Made by a program: the position numbers and the translations under genes. Below are positions 35,749 to 43,960 of a stretch of 64,000 nucleotides of DNA, one piece after another. Where the stretch lies: positions 1,240,001-1,304,000 of the forward strand of contig CAWEQI010000003.1 in NCBI GenBank assembly GCA_963811255.1, given 5' to 3'. Numbering within the stretch: the stretch's first letter is position 1; every line of letters begins with the position of its first letter. Source of the stretch: Croceibacterium_B sp963811255 (GTDB taxonomy: Bacteria > Pseudomonadota > Alphaproteobacteria > Sphingomonadales > Sphingomonadaceae). Under the pieces are notes generated by a model. That model had not been told where the DNA came from and searched no databases. It worked only from the letters and a program-made list of their open reading frames with translations.

Positions 35749-36204
35749 TTACGAATCGAGCACCAGCACCGGCCCTGTGGCGCCGGCGGCGCCCATCTTG
35801 TCGTCGCGGTTGTACAGCTGGCATTTCTGCAGGCTCAGGCAGCCGCAGCCGATGCACTCGTCCAGCTTGGCGCGGGTGCGCGAGAGCAGCAGGATCTTCT
35901 CGTCGATCTGCGCCCGCATCCGTTGGCTGACGTTGCGCCAGTCGCGCGGCGTCGGCGTACGGCCGTCGGGCAACAGCGCCAGCTGCTCCTCGATTTCCCA
36001 CAGCGACAGGCCGAGCCGTTGGGCGATCAGGATAAAGCTCACCCGGCGGATGTCCGAGCGCAGGAAGCGGCGCTGATTGCCGCTGGTGCGGACCGCGCTC
36101 AGCAGGCCCTTCTCTTCGTAGAAGCGGATCGCCGACACCGCCACGCCGGTGCGCGCGGCTAATGTGCCGATCGAAATGACATCGTTCTTGGTAATGACCG
36201 CCAC
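35749..36204 (-). CDS. soxR: Redox-sensing MerR-family activator SoxR
   Basis: A 151-residue [2Fe-2S] sensor of redox-cycling compounds. The winged helix is at about 11-80 (ISIGTLAARTGVAVSAIRFYEEKGLL), followed by the dimer coil. The cluster ligands C117, C120, C122 and C128 lie in ECIGCGCLSLQKC, the exact SoxR spacing. There is no soxS nearby, as usual outside enterics, where SoxR controls its targets directly. It is divergent from the VOC gene across a gap containing a perfect SoxR operator. Confidence 0.96.
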   Translation of the reverse strand: MAVITKNDVISIGTLAARTGVAVSAIRFYEEKGLLSAVRTSGNQRRFLRSDIRRVSFILIAQRLGLSLWEIEEQLALLPDGRTPTPRDWRNVSQRMRAQIDEKILLLSRTRAKLDECIGCGCLSLQKCQLYNRDDKMGAAGATGPVLVLDS

Positions 36205-36229
36205 GGCTCTCCCCGACCCGAATTCGTCC

Positions 36230-36260
36230 TTGACCTCAAGTTAGCTTGAGGTTGCATGAT
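36230..36260 (+). promoter_or_regulatory. SoxR operator and 19-bp-spacer promoter for the VOC/nat operon
   Basis: CCTCAAGTTAGCTTGAGG at 36234-36251 is an exact two-fold palindrome (extended to ACC...GGT, 20 bp) differing at one base from the E. coli SoxR box CCTCAAGTTAACTTGAGG. It lies between TTGACC (36230-36235) and CATGAT (36255-36260). The 19-bp spacer is the overlong spacing that MerR-family activators correct. Orientation points to the VOC gene at 36344. The same box lies 29 bases upstream of soxR and could also serve autoregulation. Confidence 0.85.
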
Positions 36261-36343
36261 GGGCAAGTGCGGTGATTCGACCTCCGCCCGATGCGGCGAG
36301 ACTGGCTCGGATTTCTGCACAGTGGGTTAATGAAGGAGGCGAT

Positions 36344-36715
36344 ATGCCCAAAGGCACGATAGAACATGCAAATCTTACGGTGAGCGACATCGAGCGCTCG
36401 TCGGACCTGTTCCAGCGCTTGCTCGGCTGGCGGCAGCGCTGGCGCGGCCCGGCGCGGGACGACGGCGAGACGATCCATGTCGGCGACGCGCACAGCTACC
36501 TCGCGCTGTACACCGACCGCCAGCCGCACGAGCGCTTCGCCAAAGGCGAGCCGCTCAATCACGTCGGCGTGGTGGTCGACGATCTCGCCGCCGCCGAGCA
36601 GGTGGTGCTCGACGCCGGGCTGGAAACCTTCAACCATGCCGACTACGAGCCGGGCCGGAGGTTCTATTTCTTCGACTGGGACGAAATCGAGTTCGAGGTG
36701 GTCAGCTATGAATGA
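36344..36715 (+). CDS. VOC family (glyoxalase/dioxygenase fold) protein
   Basis: A 123-residue single vicinal-oxygen-chelate domain (MPKGTIEHANLTVSDIERSSDLFQRLLGWRQRW ... LNHVGVVVDDLAAAE ... FFDWDEIEFEVVSYE). The His at IEHANL, another in NHVGVV and the Glu in IEFEVV could bind metal. The length and start (ATG 36344, GGAGG site) are typical. Its place next to a SoxR box suggests resistance to redox-active compounds such as bleomycin-like or electrophilic molecules. The substrate is unknown. Confidence 0.85.
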   Translation: MPKGTIEHANLTVSDIERSSDLFQRLLGWRQRWRGPARDDGETIHVGDAHSYLALYTDRQPHERFAKGEPLNHVGVVVDDLAAAEQVVLDAGLETFNHADYEPGRRFYFFDWDEIEFEVVSYE

Positions 36716-37526
36716 CGCCGAGCTGGCGCGCTATCTCGAGCGGATCGGCCACGGCTGGCATGTGCGGCCGGACCTCGCCACGCTGCGCTCGCTCCACCGC
36801 GCGCACGTGATGGCGATCCCGTTCGAGAATCTCGACGTGCAGCTCGGGCTGGTGCCGAGCCTCGAGTCGGCGGCGATCTTCGACAAGCTGGTCGAGCGCC
36901 GCCGCGGCGGCTGGTGCTACGAAATGAACGGGCTGTTCGGCGCGGCGCTTCAAGCGATCGGCTTTCAGGTGACGCGCCTGTCGTGCGGGGTGATGCGGCA
37001 GGACGGCGGCGACGAACGGATGGGGACGCACCTGGCGCTGCTGGTCGAGAGCGATGGGCCATGGCTGTGCGACGTCGGCTTCGGCGGCAGCCTGCTCGAG
37101 CCGCTGCCGCTCCGGCGGGGCGAGCGCGACGATCCCATCTACACCCTGTCGCTGAGCGAAACCGAAGACGGCTACTGGCGCTACACTGAGCGCGCCGAGG
37201 CCCCGTTCAGCTACGACTTTCGTGTCGCTCCGGCCGACGAGGCCCTGCTTGCTGCCAAACGCGACTGGCAAGCGAGCCATCCCACCTCGAACTTCACCCT
37301 CAACCTGGTGGCGCACAGACGGGAGCCGGACCGCCATTCCATCTTGCGCGGACGGATCCTGACAGAGCGCGGCCCCGGCGGAGCGACGACGACGCATACG
37401 GTCGCCGACGCGGACGAATTCGTCGCTCTGCTGGCCGAGCGCCTTGAGATCGAAGAGCCGCGGGCGGGCGAGCTGTGGCCGCGGATCGTCACCCGCCATG
37501 CCGAACTGTTCGATGCGGCCGCCTAG
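36708..37526 (+). CDS. nat: Arylamine N-acetyltransferase
   Basis: Transfers acetyl from acetyl-CoA to aromatic amines, hydrazines and hydroxylamines. The 272-residue protein has the catalytic triad C70 (RGGWCYEMN), H108 (GTHLALLV) and D122 (CDVGFGG). Its ATG lies 8 bases inside the VOC gene end, so translation is coupled. It is predicted to be SoxR-controlled through the shared promoter. Its TAG stop at 37524-37526 overlaps the convergent stop in CTAG. Confidence 0.94.
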   Translation: MNDAELARYLERIGHGWHVRPDLATLRSLHRAHVMAIPFENLDVQLGLVPSLESAAIFDKLVERRRGGWCYEMNGLFGAALQAIGFQVTRLSCGVMRQDGGDERMGTHLALLVESDGPWLCDVGFGGSLLEPLPLRRGERDDPIYTLSLSETEDGYWRYTERAEAPFSYDFRVAPADEALLAAKRDWQASHPTSNFTLNLVAHRREPDRHSILRGRILTERGPGGATTTHTVADADEFVALLAERLEIEEPRAGELWPRIVTRHAELFDAAA

Positions 37527-38065
37527 GGCCTGATCTCGATCGGCGTGCCGTCGGGCACTTCGCGCCACAGCGCCTCGATTTCGGAATCCGACACAGCGAT
37601 GCAGCCGTCCGTCCAGTCGCCCGGCTCACGGCCCTGCGCGAGCGCGTCAGGCTGGCCGTGGATAAAGATTTCTCCGCCGGCGCTGCGGCCGTACTCCGCG
37701 GCAAAGGCGCTCTGGGCCGCAGTGGGATAGGAGATGTGCAGGCTCAGGTGATAGGCGCTGTGCGGATTGCGGTAGTCGATCGTATACCAGCCTTCGGGCG
37801 TCCGCCGGTCGCCCTCGAAATGCTTCGCGCCGACCGGCTCGCCGCCCAATTGCAGGCCGAGGTAACTTTTGAACGGCACGCCATGGCTGAACAGTGTCAG
37901 CGTGCGGTCGGATTTGTCGACGAGAACGAAATCGGCCTGCGATGGGGCGGTTCGTGGGACGGTCGGCGACGGACGATAGGTCGCTTCGGGCGGTGGAGCC
38001 TGCTCGATCCGGGGCGTCGTGCAACCCGCCAGGCCAATCAGCAGCAGGAAGGCGGCGCGCTTCAC
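37523..38065 (-). CDS. L,D-transpeptidase family lipoprotein (YkuD)
   Basis: A 180-residue protein with a lipobox LAGC at residues 12-15 (MKRAAFLLLIGLAGCTTP). A Pro-rich linker follows, then a YkuD domain with the catalytic pair HG at 136-137 (EIFIHGQPD) and C155 in DGCIAVSDSE. It should form 3-3 cross-links or attach proteins to peptidoglycan. It starts 5 bases after the end of purA on the same strand, so they are likely co-transcribed. Confidence 0.9.
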   Translation of the reverse strand: MKRAAFLLLIGLAGCTTPRIEQAPPPEATYRPSPTVPRTAPSQADFVLVDKSDRTLTLFSHGVPFKSYLGLQLGGEPVGAKHFEGDRRTPEGWYTIDYRNPHSAYHLSLHISYPTAAQSAFAAEYGRSAGGEIFIHGQPDALAQGREPGDWTDGCIAVSDSEIEALWREVPDGTPIEIRP

Positions 38066-38069
38066 CGGC

Positions 38070-39359
38070 TCAATCCGCGAACGGATCCCTGACCAGGATC
38101 GTATCGTCGCGCTCGGGACTGGTCGAGACGCTGGCGACCGGGCACTCGATCAGCTCCTCGATCCGGCGGATGTATTTGATCGCCTGCGCCGGCAGCTCGG
38201 CCCAGCTGCGCGCGCCGGCGGTGGACTGGCTCCAGCCGGCCATCTCTTCGTAGATCGGCTCGCATTCGGCCTGCTCGGCGGCATTAGCGGGGAGGTAGTC
38301 GATGGTCTCGCCGCGCAGGCGATAGCCGGTGCAGATCTTGACCCGCTCGAACCCGTCGAGCACGTCGAGCTTGGTCAGGGCGATGCCGGTCACACCGCTG
38401 ATCGCACAGCTCTGCCGCACCAGCACCGCATCGAACCAGCCGCAGCGGCGCTGGCGCCCAGTGACGGTGCCGAACTCGTGCCCGCGCTCGCCAAGCCGCC
38501 GGCCGTCGGCGTCGTCGAGCTCGGTCGGGAACGGGCCCGAGCCGACACGGGTGGTGTAGGCCTTGACGATGCCGAGTACGAACCCCGCCGCGCCGGGCCC
38601 CAGCCCGGTGCCGCTCGCCACCGTGCCGCTAACCGTGTTCGAGCTGGTGACGAACGGGTAAGTGCCGTGATCGACGTCGAGCAGCACGCCCTGCGCGCCC
38701 TCGAACAGGATCCGGCGGCCATCCTTCTTCTCCTCATTCAGCCGGCGCCAGACCGGCTGGGCGAACGGCTGCACGAAGGGGGCAATCTCGCGCAGCTCCG
38801 CGACTAGCGCGGCGCGATCCACCGGCGGTTCGCCGAATCCGGCGCGCAGCGCGTCGTGATGCGCGCACAGGCGGTCGAGCTGCGGCTCGAGTTCGTCGAG
38901 GTGCCCCAGATCGCACACGCGGATCGCCCGCCGGCCAACCTTGTCCTCGTATGCCGGCCCGATCCCGCGCCCGGTGGTGCCGATCTTGCCTTTTCCGGCC
39001 GCCGCTTCGCGCCAGCCGTCGAGATCGCGGTGGAGCGGCAGGATCAGCACGCAGTTGTCGGCCACGCCGAAGTTCGCCGGCGTGATCGCCACCCCTTGCG
39101 CTTCGAGCCGTTCGACCTCGGCCTTGAGCGCCCATGGGTCGAGAACCACCCCATTGCCGATCAGGCTCAGCGTGCCGGTGACGATGCCGCTCGGCAGCAG
39201 GCTGAGCTTGTAGGTGGTGTTGCCGACCACCAGCGTGTGGCCGGCGTTGTGCCCGCCCTGGAAGCGCACGACCACGTCGGCCCGGGCGGCGAGCCAATCG
39301 ACGATCTTGCCCTTGCCCTCATCGCCCCACTGGGCGCCGATCACGGTGACGTTGGCCAA
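38070..39359 (-). CDS. purA: Adenylosuccinate synthase
   Basis: Converts IMP and aspartate with GTP to adenylosuccinate, the first committed step to AMP. The 429-residue protein has the P-loop GDEGKGK at its start (GAQWGDEGKGKIVDWLA), the IMP-site QGGHNAGHT, and the ISGVTGIALTKLDVLDG block near the C-terminus. Full length. A purA followed closely by a cell-wall lipoprotein is an unusual pairing whose meaning is unclear. Confidence 0.97.
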   Translation of the reverse strand: MANVTVIGAQWGDEGKGKIVDWLAARADVVVRFQGGHNAGHTLVVGNTTYKLSLLPSGIVTGTLSLIGNGVVLDPWALKAEVERLEAQGVAITPANFGVADNCVLILPLHRDLDGWREAAAGKGKIGTTGRGIGPAYEDKVGRRAIRVCDLGHLDELEPQLDRLCAHHDALRAGFGEPPVDRAALVAELREIAPFVQPFAQPVWRRLNEEKKDGRRILFEGAQGVLLDVDHGTYPFVTSSNTVSGTVASGTGLGPGAAGFVLGIVKAYTTRVGSGPFPTELDDADGRRLGERGHEFGTVTGRQRRCGWFDAVLVRQSCAISGVTGIALTKLDVLDGFERVKICTGYRLRGETIDYLPANAAEQAECEPIYEEMAGWSQSTAGARSWAELPAQAIKYIRRIEELIECPVASVSTSPERDDTILVRDPFAD

Positions 39360-39613
39360 GCTGCGGTGCCTTTATGCAAACAAGCGGCGCGGCCCTAGGG
39401 AATACGGCTCCCGAGGGCAACCGAACTCGACACGATCGGCGACGCTCCCGCGCTTCCTCCAGGATCTCTGGGCGCTGCGCACGTCGCTGGTCGAACGGGC
39501 GATGCCGTTCATCGACAAGCCATCGTGCGCGTGGCACAAGATAGTTTCGCAGATTACCAGTTTGCGCCGCTCGCCAGCGGCGCACATCGATTCACCGGAC
39601 GGGGCTTCATTCC

Positions 39614-41686
39614 ATGACCAAATTCAAGAACCTGCTTTCCACGGCGACAGCGCTCGCCTTCACCCTCGGCGCCGCGGTGCCTGTCGCAGCCCAAGATGCC
39701 GCCCCGGCCGCAGCACCCCAAGCGACCATCGCCGGTGACAAGACCGTCGCCGCCGGCCATGCCAAGATCGGCGACTTCGGCCTCAACCTCGCCGCCCGCG
39801 ACACCAGCGTGAAGCCGGGTGACGATTTCGAGCGATACGCGTCGGGCACCTGGATCGACAAGACGACGATCCCGGCGGATCGGCCCTCGGTGGGCACCTT
39901 CTACAATCTGCGCGAGACCGTGCAGGCCCAGATGAAGAAGCTGATCACCTCGGCCCCGGCGGATTCGAAGGCGGGCAAGCTGTACAATTCGTTCATGGAT
40001 CAAAAGACGCTCGAGCGGATCGGGCTCAAGCCGCTGATGCGCGACATCGCCAAGGTCCGGGCGATCTCTGACAAGACGCAGATGGCCCGCTACATGGGCC
40101 AGACCAGAGGACAGTTCGGCATCAGCCTGGTCGACAGCTACGTCGACACCGACACGGCCGATCCGACGATGAACATCCTGTATGTCGATCAGGGCGGCAT
40201 CGGTCTCCCGCAGAAGGACTACTACCTCAAGCCGCAATTCGCCCCGCAGCGTGCCGCCTACCAGGCCTATATCGTCCGGACGCTGAAGGCGATCGGCACG
40301 CCCGATTCGCAAGCCGCCGCGGCGAAGATCATGAAGTTCGAAACGCAGGTCGCCAAACTGAGCTGGGACATGGCCGACCAGCGCGACATCGATAAGACCA
40401 ACAATCCCTATTCGACCGCCGAGCTCGAAGCCTATGCGCCCGGGCTCGACTGGGACGCCTACTTCGCCGGGCTCGGTGTGCCGCCGCAGAAGCGGCTGAT
40501 CGCCAACGAGAACACCGCCATCAAGGCGCTGGCGAAGCTTTACGCCGCGACCCCGCTCGCCACCCTCAAGCTGTGGCAGGAATTCCACGTCGCCGACCAG
40601 GCTTCGCCGTACCTGACCAAGGCGATGGTCGACAGCCGCTTCAAGTACACCAGCACCCTTTCCGGCGTCACCGAGATACGCCCGCGCTGGAAGCGCGGCG
40701 TCGACCTGGTCGACGGTTCGCTCGGCGAACTGGTCGGACAGGCCTACGTCGCCAAATACTTTCCGCCCGCCTCGAAAGCGAAGATGGAGCAGCTGGTCGC
40801 CAACCTCAAGCTGGCGATGGCCGATCGCATCAAGACCAATTCGTGGATGAGCGAGGCGACCAAGCAGCAGGCATTGGCCAAGCTGAACAACACGATGGTG
40901 ATGGTCGGCTATCCGGATAAATGGCGCGATTACAGCGGATTGACCCTGTCGCCGAGCGATCTTTACGGCAACGTCGAACGAGCCAGCCAGTTCAACTCCG
41001 ATTACCGGATGGACAAGCTCGGCAAGCCGGTTGACCGCAAGCTGTGGGCGATGAGTCCGCAGACGGTCAACGCCTACAACGGCGGCCAGGAAAACAAGAT
41101 CGTGTTCCCGGCGGCGATCCTGCAGCCGCCGTTCTTCGACCCCGCGGCCGATCCGGCGGTCAACTACGGCGCCATCGGCGCGGTGATCGGCCACGAAATC
41201 AGCCACAGCTTCGACGACCAGGGCCGCAAGATCGACGCCAATGGCAAGGTGCGCGACTGGTGGACCCCGGCCGACGCCGAGCGCTTCAAGGCCCAGGCCA
41301 AGGAATTCGGCGCCCAGTATGCCGCCTTCGAGGTCGCCCCGGGCATGCACATCAAGCCCGAGCAGACGATGGGCGAGAACATCGCCGACTTCGCCGGCCT
41401 CAATGTCGCCTACGACGCTTATCACCGCTCCCTCGACGGCAAGCCGGCCCCGGTGATCGACGGCCTGACCGGCGACCAGCGCTTCTTCCTCTCGTGGGCC
41501 CAGGTGTGGCGCGCTAAGGAGCGTGAGGACGCGCTACGCGAGCAGGTCACCACCGACCCGCACAGCCCGGCGCGCTATCGCACCATCGTGCCGATCCGCG
41601 ACCTGGACGCCTGGTACAAGGCGTTCGACGTCAAGCCGGGCGACAAGATGTACATCGCGCCGAAAGACCGGGTACACATCTGGTAA
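39614..41686 (+). CDS. Secreted M13 family metallopeptidase (neprilysin/PepO type)
   Basis: A 690-residue oligopeptidase with a signal peptide (MTKFKNLLSTATALAFTLGAAVPVAAQ). The zinc motif HEISH is in VIGHEISHSFDDQGRKID, the third ligand in ENIADFAGLNVAYDAY, and the substrate anchor NAYNGGQEN plus a C-terminal M13 signature are also present. It degrades peptides outside the cytoplasm. There is a 254-base gap to the divergent purA without further genes, and a strong terminator follows. Confidence 0.95.
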   Translation: MTKFKNLLSTATALAFTLGAAVPVAAQDAAPAAAPQATIAGDKTVAAGHAKIGDFGLNLAARDTSVKPGDDFERYASGTWIDKTTIPADRPSVGTFYNLRETVQAQMKKLITSAPADSKAGKLYNSFMDQKTLERIGLKPLMRDIAKVRAISDKTQMARYMGQTRGQFGISLVDSYVDTDTADPTMNILYVDQGGIGLPQKDYYLKPQFAPQRAAYQAYIVRTLKAIGTPDSQAAAAKIMKFETQVAKLSWDMADQRDIDKTNNPYSTAELEAYAPGLDWDAYFAGLGVPPQKRLIANENTAIKALAKLYAATPLATLKLWQEFHVADQASPYLTKAMVDSRFKYTSTLSGVTEIRPRWKRGVDLVDGSLGELVGQAYVAKYFPPASKAKMEQLVANLKLAMADRIKTNSWMSEATKQQALAKLNNTMVMVGYPDKWRDYSGLTLSPSDLYGNVERASQFNSDYRMDKLGKPVDRKLWAMSPQTVNAYNGGQENKIVFPAAILQPPFFDPAADPAVNYGAIGAVIGHEISHSFDDQGRKIDANGKVRDWWTPADAERFKAQAKEFGAQYAAFEVAPGMHIKPEQTMGENIADFAGLNVAYDAYHRSLDGKPAPVIDGLTGDQRFFLSWAQVWRAKEREDALREQVTTDPHSPARYRTIVPIRDLDAWYKAFDVKPGDKMYIAPKDRVHIW

Positions 41687-41702
41687 GGGATTGAATTAGC
41701 TG

Positions 41703-41734
41703 CCGGCGCGGGTCGCTTCGCCCGTCCGCGCCGG
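41703..41734 (+). terminator. Hairpin terminator after the M13 peptidase
   Basis: CCGGCGCGG pairs perfectly with CCGCGCCGG (nine pairs) around a 14-base loop, 16 bases after the peptidase stop. TTAT follows. A strong stem but short T-tract. Confidence 0.6.
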
Positions 41735-41909
41735 TTATGCGACAAGTCGCGGCTCGGTTCGTCGCAAGCCTCGGAACGGCCCCTGCCCGCACGCATTGCG
41801 TCGATATGGGAGCGGGCCGGCCGAGGTGCGGATCCATCCCCCCTCCCGTCCAACCAGCATCACGGCCGGTCCGCTCCCTCCCCAGCCCTATCAAGCCAAG
41901 GAGGACCTC

Positions 41910-42509
41910 ATGGCACGCGGATATCTCACACCCTGGCGCGGCGGATCGCTGGCGTCGACCGGCTACGGCGGCGGGGGGTCGATCTTCGATCTGCACCGGC
42001 AGATGAACCGGTTGTTCGACGACTTGTTCGAGACCCGCCAGGGCCACGGCGGGGCGCTCGCGGGCGCCACGCTGGCCGCCCCGGCGATGGACGTTCACCA
42101 GGACGACAAGCAGATCGAAATCACCGCCGAACTGCCCGGCGTGAATGAACAGGACATCGACCTCTCGGTCGAAGACGGCGTCCTCACCCTCTCGGGCGAG
42201 AAGAAGAGCGAGCGCAAGGACGAGCAGAGCGGCTATTCGGAGCGCAGCTACGGCCGCTTCGAGCGGCGGATCACGCTGCCCTCGAACGTCGACGAGGACA
42301 ATTGCTCGGCCGACTTCAAGGATGGCGTCCTCAGGATCACCATCCCCAAGTCCGAGGAAAAGCAGCGCGCGAAGCGGATTCCGCTGGGCGCCAAGGACCG
42401 CCAGATCGAACAGCGGCCGAAGGCGCAGAACGACCGCGAAACCCAACCGAAGCAGCAGGCGGCGGAAAAGTCTCGCCACAAGCACGAGAACGAACGGCAG
42501 CCGAGCTGA
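41910..42509 (+). CDS. Small heat-shock protein (Hsp20/alpha-crystallin)
   Basis: A 199-residue ATP-independent holdase. The alpha-crystallin domain is at about 60-155 (MDVHQDDKQIEITAELPGVNEQDIDLSVEDGVLTLSGEKK ... SDFKDGVLRITIPK, with the A-x-x-x-G-V-L motif near DGVLRITIP). The unusually long charged C-tail ends NDRETQPKQQAAEKSRHKHENERQ. ATG 41910 follows GGAGGACC. I looked for a ROSE-type thermometer in the 170-base leader and found no convincing one. Confidence 0.93.
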   Translation: MARGYLTPWRGGSLASTGYGGGGSIFDLHRQMNRLFDDLFETRQGHGGALAGATLAAPAMDVHQDDKQIEITAELPGVNEQDIDLSVEDGVLTLSGEKKSERKDEQSGYSERSYGRFERRITLPSNVDEDNCSADFKDGVLRITIPKSEEKQRAKRIPLGAKDRQIEQRPKAQNDRETQPKQQAAEKSRHKHENERQPS

Positions 42510-42534
42510 GCCACAACTCGGGCCCAGGACACAA

Positions 42535-42563
42535 CGCCCGCGGAGCCCGGCGCTCCGCGGGCG
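42535..42563 (+). terminator. Terminator after hsp20
   Basis: A twelve-pair stem (CGCCCGCGGAGC with GCTCCGCGGGCG) around a 5-base loop, followed by CCTTTACTT. It lies 26 bases after the hsp20 stop and before the HdeD-like gene. Confidence 0.75.
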
Positions 42564-42620
42564 CCTTTACTTGTGCTATAGGCACCCTGGTTATCAGCAC
42601 GCGAGGAAGGAGGACATCCG

Positions 42621-43238
42621 ATGGTCGACTATGACGCCCCGGCAGCGCCACCCGGCGGCAGCACCCTGGCCGGCGACTGGCTGCCGCACCACAACTGGGC
42701 CTGGTTCCTGGTTCGCGGACTGATCGCTCTGGTCCTCGGCGGCATCGCCCTGTTTGCGCCGGGCGTGACCGTATTCGCCTTCGCGCTGGTGTTCGCCGCC
42801 TTCAGCTTCGCCGACGGGGTGACGCAGCTGATCGCCGGCATCCGCGGCGCCGGGCACAAATCGCAGCGCTATGGGGCGCTGATCTTCGGCGGCATCGTCG
42901 GCATCGCCATCGGCGTGTTTTTCGTAATCTGGCCGCTGCTGTCGACCGTCGTCTACGCGCTGATGCTGGTGGTGCTGATCGCCTTCTGGGCGGTGGTCAC
43001 CGGCGGGCTCGAGATCGCCGCCGCGGTGCGCCTGCGGCGGGCGATCCGCGGCGAATGGCTGCTCGGCCTGTCGGGGGTTCTTTCGGTACTGCTCGGCTTC
43101 GCCTTGCTGGCGCTAGCGCTGTGGGAGCCGGGCCTGACGATGCTCTCGGTCGGCTGGCTGATCGCGTTTTACGCCTTCGCCAGCGGCATCGCGCTGATCG
43201 TGCTGTCGTTCCGGCTGCGTCGGAAGAGCATCGGTTAG
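42621..43238 (+). CDS. HdeD family acid-resistance membrane protein
   Basis: A 205-residue inner-membrane protein with six hydrophobic helices in three paired repeats (LVRGLIALVLGGIALFAPG; GLSGVLSVLLGFALLALALWEPG). This is the DUF308/HdeD repeat pattern linked to acid tolerance. The role in this organism is untested. The GGAAGGAGG site before ATG 42621 is strong. It is followed by thpR after 7 bases, so the two may be co-transcribed. Confidence 0.88.
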   Translation: MVDYDAPAAPPGGSTLAGDWLPHHNWAWFLVRGLIALVLGGIALFAPGVTVFAFALVFAAFSFADGVTQLIAGIRGAGHKSQRYGALIFGGIVGIAIGVFFVIWPLLSTVVYALMLVVLIAFWAVVTGGLEIAAAVRLRRAIRGEWLLGLSGVLSVLLGFALLALALWEPGLTMLSVGWLIAFYAFASGIALIVLSFRLRRKSIG

Positions 43239-43245
43239 CCCATAG

Positions 43246-43776
43246 GTGGCTCGCCTGTTCGTCGCCATTCGGCCACCGGAGCCGGTGCGCGAGGCGTTGC
43301 TCGATGCGATGGGCGGGATCGACGGCGTCCGCTGGCAGGACGACGACCAGCTCCACCTGACGTTGGCATTCGCCGGCGAAGCCGACGGCGCGCAGGTCAA
43401 CGACCTGACCGAGACCCTGGCGGAGGTCGAGAGCGCGCCGTTCGCGGCCGAAGTCTCCGGCGTCGGCCATTTCGAGCGCAAGGGCGCGCCGGCCGCGGTG
43501 TGGGCCCGGGTGCCGCTCTCCGAACCTCTGGCGCAGCTCCAGCGGCGGGTCGGGCGCGCCTGCCGCCGGGCCGGGCTGTCGACGGAAAAGCGCGCCTATC
43601 GGCCGCACATCACGCTCGCCTACCTCAGGCGTTCGGCCGGAGCGATCGGCGGGTGGCTGGCGCAGCATGGCACACTCCGCGCCGGCCCGTGGGAAGTCGC
43701 CGGCTTCACGCTCTACGAAAGCCATTTGCGACAGGGCGGTTCGCTTTACCGCCCGCTGGTCGACTACGAATTTTGA
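43246..43776 (+). CDS. thpR: RNA 2',3'-cyclic phosphodiesterase (2H family)
   Basis: A 176-residue 2H phosphoesterase. The two HxT motifs are HLTL in DQLHLTLAFAGE and HITL in YRPHITLAYLRR. It begins at GTG 43246 (ARLFVAIRPPEPVREALLDAM). It opens 2',3'-cyclic phosphates at RNA ends in known homologues. Spacing of 7 bases from the HdeD gene suggests a shared message. Confidence 0.92.
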   Translation: MARLFVAIRPPEPVREALLDAMGGIDGVRWQDDDQLHLTLAFAGEADGAQVNDLTETLAEVESAPFAAEVSGVGHFERKGAPAAVWARVPLSEPLAQLQRRVGRACRRAGLSTEKRAYRPHITLAYLRRSAGAIGGWLAQHGTLRAGPWEVAGFTLYESHLRQGGSLYRPLVDYEF

Positions 43777-43960
43777 CGCACGGAGCGTGACTTACGGTCG
43801 GCGAGGCGTGGAGCCGGCAGCATCGCCCATTCGTTGTGCGAGCATAGGACCAAGACAGGAGCGACCGATAGCCCCTCCCCCGCCCCTTCCGAGCCTCAAT
43901 CGCCATCCCGATACCTCCCATCGGCCAGGACGACGGCGGCGGGGCAAGCTTAACGCGCTG

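Noticed and set aside
41735..41909. ROSE-type RNA thermometer in the hsp20 leader
   Set aside because: I found no clear U(U/C)GCU segment facing the Shine-Dalgarno; only a weak CCTCC/GGAGG pairing is possible.
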